8,193 nt of DNA from Acidobacteriota bacterium (GTDB lineage Bacteria > Acidobacteriota > Thermoanaerobaculia > Multivoradales > JAHEKO01), in assembly GCA_029861655.1 (NCBI GenBank), contig JAOTZA010000145.1, forward strand, positions 1-8,193, in the 5' to 3' direction. Both the position numbers and the translations under genes were made by a program. Below the pieces are notes generated by a model that was given only the letters and a program-made list of their open reading frames with translations, made no database searches and was not told the DNA's origin. Below are positions 6,380 through 8,193 of the stretch, piece by piece; positions within the stretch are counted from its first letter, which is position 1, and every line of letters starts with the position of its first letter.

Positions 6380-8193
6380 TCAGTTTACCCTTCCCGCTCC
6401 GGTGTCACGGATCTCGAACAATCGCTCGATTGTGTCGCCCTGGACGATCACGTCGAGGATTTCGTCACCGGTTTCCACGCGGCCAAAGGCCGTGTAGACC
6501 CCGTCGAGATGCGGCTGGCGGGAAAGGGCGATAAAGAACTGGCTTCCCGCTGTGTCAGGACCCGAGGTGGCCATCCCGATGACACCTCTCTCATAGCGCA
6601 GCAAGTTCGGCTCGTCGCGGATACTGAACCCAGGGCCACCCCACCCATCTCCGCGCGGGTCGCCACCCTGGACCACAAAATCGGGGACGACGCGATGAAA
6701 GCTCAGCCCGTCGTAAAACCGCTGGTTGGCGAGCTGGAGAAAACTCGAACAAGTCAGCATCGCCTGTTCGCACTCGAGCCGCAGGATCAGAGAGCCGCGA
6801 GCCGTCTCGAGCCTCACGCGGGGCTCCCCGATGGAGAGCCGGACCAGCCCTCGGTAGTCCGCCAACTTGCGATCCGTGTTGACGGGCTCCGGGGTGGAAC
6901 GAGGACGGTCGAGCCGAGCCAGGGAGTCACCCGCGGCGCGCCGAACCAGGTAGTCGACGTCTCGTTCCAGAATCTCTAGAAGCGCGACGATCGCACCGCG
7001 CTCGAGCGGCTCCGCGAGAGCTCTCTCCAGCAGAGCGGCGATCCCCGCCAACCGGACTTCCACGAGACGTTTCGCCTCGCCACCCCGAATCGCGAGTGCC
7101 AGTTCCCCGAACGGCGCCACCGGTGTCGTCGCCAGCCAATCGAGCGCCGTCGCTCGCACCGCCACGTCCGAATCCAGCAGCGCCAACCGCGCGGCTTCCT
7201 CACGACCCTCCATGCCCTCACGGGTGAGAGCCGCGAAGGCTTGCAGACGAACCAACGGTTCCTTATCTGCTGCCAACCGCGCTAGACGGCTTTCCAGACC
7301 CATCTCACCAAGGGACCAGGCGGCAGCGGCGCGGTCGCCTGGGAGTGGTGACACGGCCGCCTGGGCGACCAGGGCGGCGGCACCCGGATCCTGTCCCGAG
7401 ACCAGAGCCCGGAGCGCCAGCTGGCGCTCCCTGCCTCCCGTTTTCTGGAACCGCTCGGTGAGCGCGGACGAGAGACGTTCATCGAGCAGCAACCAACCGG
7501 CCGTCTCGATGGCAGTCAACCGTACGCCCGAACGATCGTCTACGAGTAGCGCGAGGACCTTGGGCCGCCAGGCCTCGGCGGTCGCCGCCCGACCGCTTGC
7601 TATGGTCGCGGATGCCGCACGCAGCGCTTGGATCACCGGCCCCGGCTCGGAATCACCGAGAAACGGCAAGAGAGCTTCGAGATCGGCGGCGGTGCCGATC
7701 GAGCCCAGGCCTCGGGCGGCCCAACCGCGGGCCCAAGGATCCGGATGAGCGAGGAAGAATCGCAGCACCTTTCTTGCCGCCTCGGCGAGACCGGCACCGG
7801 GATCGAGGGTCACCACGGATCGACCCACGGCGTGCACGATATCGGGAGCCAGCTTTTCGACATCCTCCTCCAGCAGCGGGTCGACCGCCGCCAGCGTATC
7901 CTCGAGGGGAAAGTGGAAGAGACTCGGCAGGAGACGGCGCCAAAACTCCTCCGCCTCGAGGCTCTCGGCCGCCTCCACCACCGCGACCAAAGGAGTCTGC
8001 AGCCGCGCCAGAGCCTCGATAGCCAGCCGTCCGGTGCGGGGATCGGAGTCTGCCACCGCCCGTTGCAACACCGCTCGGGCCTCCTGCTCCCCGATCAGTC
8101 CGAGGCCGAAAGCAGCCGCTCGGCGCTCGTCCACGGAGACGCCGGTCAGCATTTCCTCGAGGATCGGCCGTCCCCGCGGGGCACCGACTCTGC
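6380..8193 (-). CDS. HEAT-repeat protein with C-terminal cyclophilin-type prolyl isomerase (5' partial)
   Basis: The frame is open to the right edge. The residues before the first in-window ATG (8152) continue a HEAT helix (GRPILEEMLTGVSVDERRAA), so the true start lies outside the window. Counting from that Met, residues 1 to about 420 are tandem HEAT or PBS-lyase-like helical repeats, for example DERRAAAFGLGLIGEQEARA and DPWARGWAARGLGSIGTAAD. From about 445 to 585 is a cyclophilin domain that catalyses proline cis-trans isomerisation. It has FHRVVPDFVVQGGDP (R487, F492, Q495), GSQFFIALS (537-545) and HLDGVYTAFGRV. The Trp of human CypA is replaced by His (H548), as in many bacterial forms, which predicts low cyclosporin binding. 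The repeats probably present client or partner proteins to the isomerase. Export is possible but cannot be judged without the N-terminus. It is probably the first visible gene of the right-hand run. Confidence 0.92.
   Translation of the reverse strand, partial: RVGAPRGRPILEEMLTGVSVDERRAAAFGLGLIGEQEARAVLQRAVADSDPRTGRLAIEALARLQTPLVAVVEAAESLEAEEFWRRLLPSLFHFPLEDTLAAVDPLLEEDVEKLAPDIVHAVGRSVVTLDPGAGLAEAARKVLRFFLAHPDPWARGWAARGLGSIGTAADLEALLPFLGDSEPGPVIQALRAASATIASGRAATAEAWRPKVLALLVDDRSGVRLTAIETAGWLLLDERLSSALTERFQKTGGRERQLALRALVSGQDPGAAALVAQAAVSPLPGDRAAAAWSLGEMGLESRLARLAADKEPLVRLQAFAALTREGMEGREEAARLALLDSDVAVRATALDWLATTPVAPFGELALAIRGGEAKRLVEVRLAGIAALLERALAEPLERGAIVALLEILERDVDYLVRRAAGDSLARLDRPRSTPEPVNTDRKLADYRGLVRLSIGEPRVRLETARGSLILRLECEQAMLTCSSFLQLANQRFYDGLSFHRVVPDFVVQGGDPRGDGWGGPGFSIRDEPNLLRYERGVIGMATSGPDTAGSQFFIALSRQPHLDGVYTAFGRVETGDEILDVIVQGDTIERLFEIRDTGAGRVN

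Noticed and set aside
5293..6979. Long plus-strand open frames (5293-6255 and 6053-6979) opposite the sigma, anti-sigma and cyclophilin genes
   Set aside because: The minus-strand genes have unmistakable domains. The plus frames overlap each other and read as low-information sequence.

Overview
The window is GC-rich (roughly 60-65% by eye) and densely coded bacterial chromosome. Almost everything is on the minus strand, so genes are described right to left, in the direction of transcription. The gene set is an exported-type HEAT/cyclophilin fusion, an ECF sigma/anti-sigma pair, a bactofilin-like membrane protein, a zinc-ribbon TPR protein and a bacterial-type ProRS with a full editing domain. 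Together with the composition this suggests an Acidobacteriota-like lineage. That assignment is an inference; no rRNA or other phylogenetic marker was compared. I see no insertion sequence, phage gene, CRISPR array, tRNA or rRNA.

Right part, 3930-8193: a probable five-gene run on the minus strand. (1) A HEAT-repeat protein with a C-terminal cyclophilin-type prolyl isomerase, cut off by the right edge. (2) A 52-residue, two-helix membrane protein at 6194-6352. (3) An ECF sigma factor. (4) Five bases later, its likely anti-sigma factor, with an HxxxCxxC zinc motif and membrane helices. (5) A protein with a signal peptide, a short bactofilin-like beta-repeat segment and several C-terminal membrane helices. 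The layout suggests an envelope-sensing regulatory module: the anti-sigma factor holds the sigma factor at the membrane, and the bactofilin-like protein is a likely co-regulated partner or target.

Middle, 3702-3929: the only sizeable non-coding gap (228 bases). It contains a GC-rich dyad-forming segment, a weak sigma70-like promoter, and a compact set of GGAC/GTCC half-sites, with three GGAC boxes exactly 13 bases apart, just upstream of the next operon.

Left part, 116-3701: a two-gene operon. A 615-residue zinc-ribbon, coiled-coil and TPR protein is followed by proS. The TPR stop codon is embedded in the proS ribosome binding site. At the far left, the last 31 codons of an unidentified plus-strand gene converge on proS with a 17-base gap.

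Most of the window looks like ordinary housekeeping and regulatory chromosome. The parts that merit a second look are the sigma/anti-sigma/bactofilin module, the small membrane gene, the TPR-proS pairing and the operator-like cluster in the intergenic gap.
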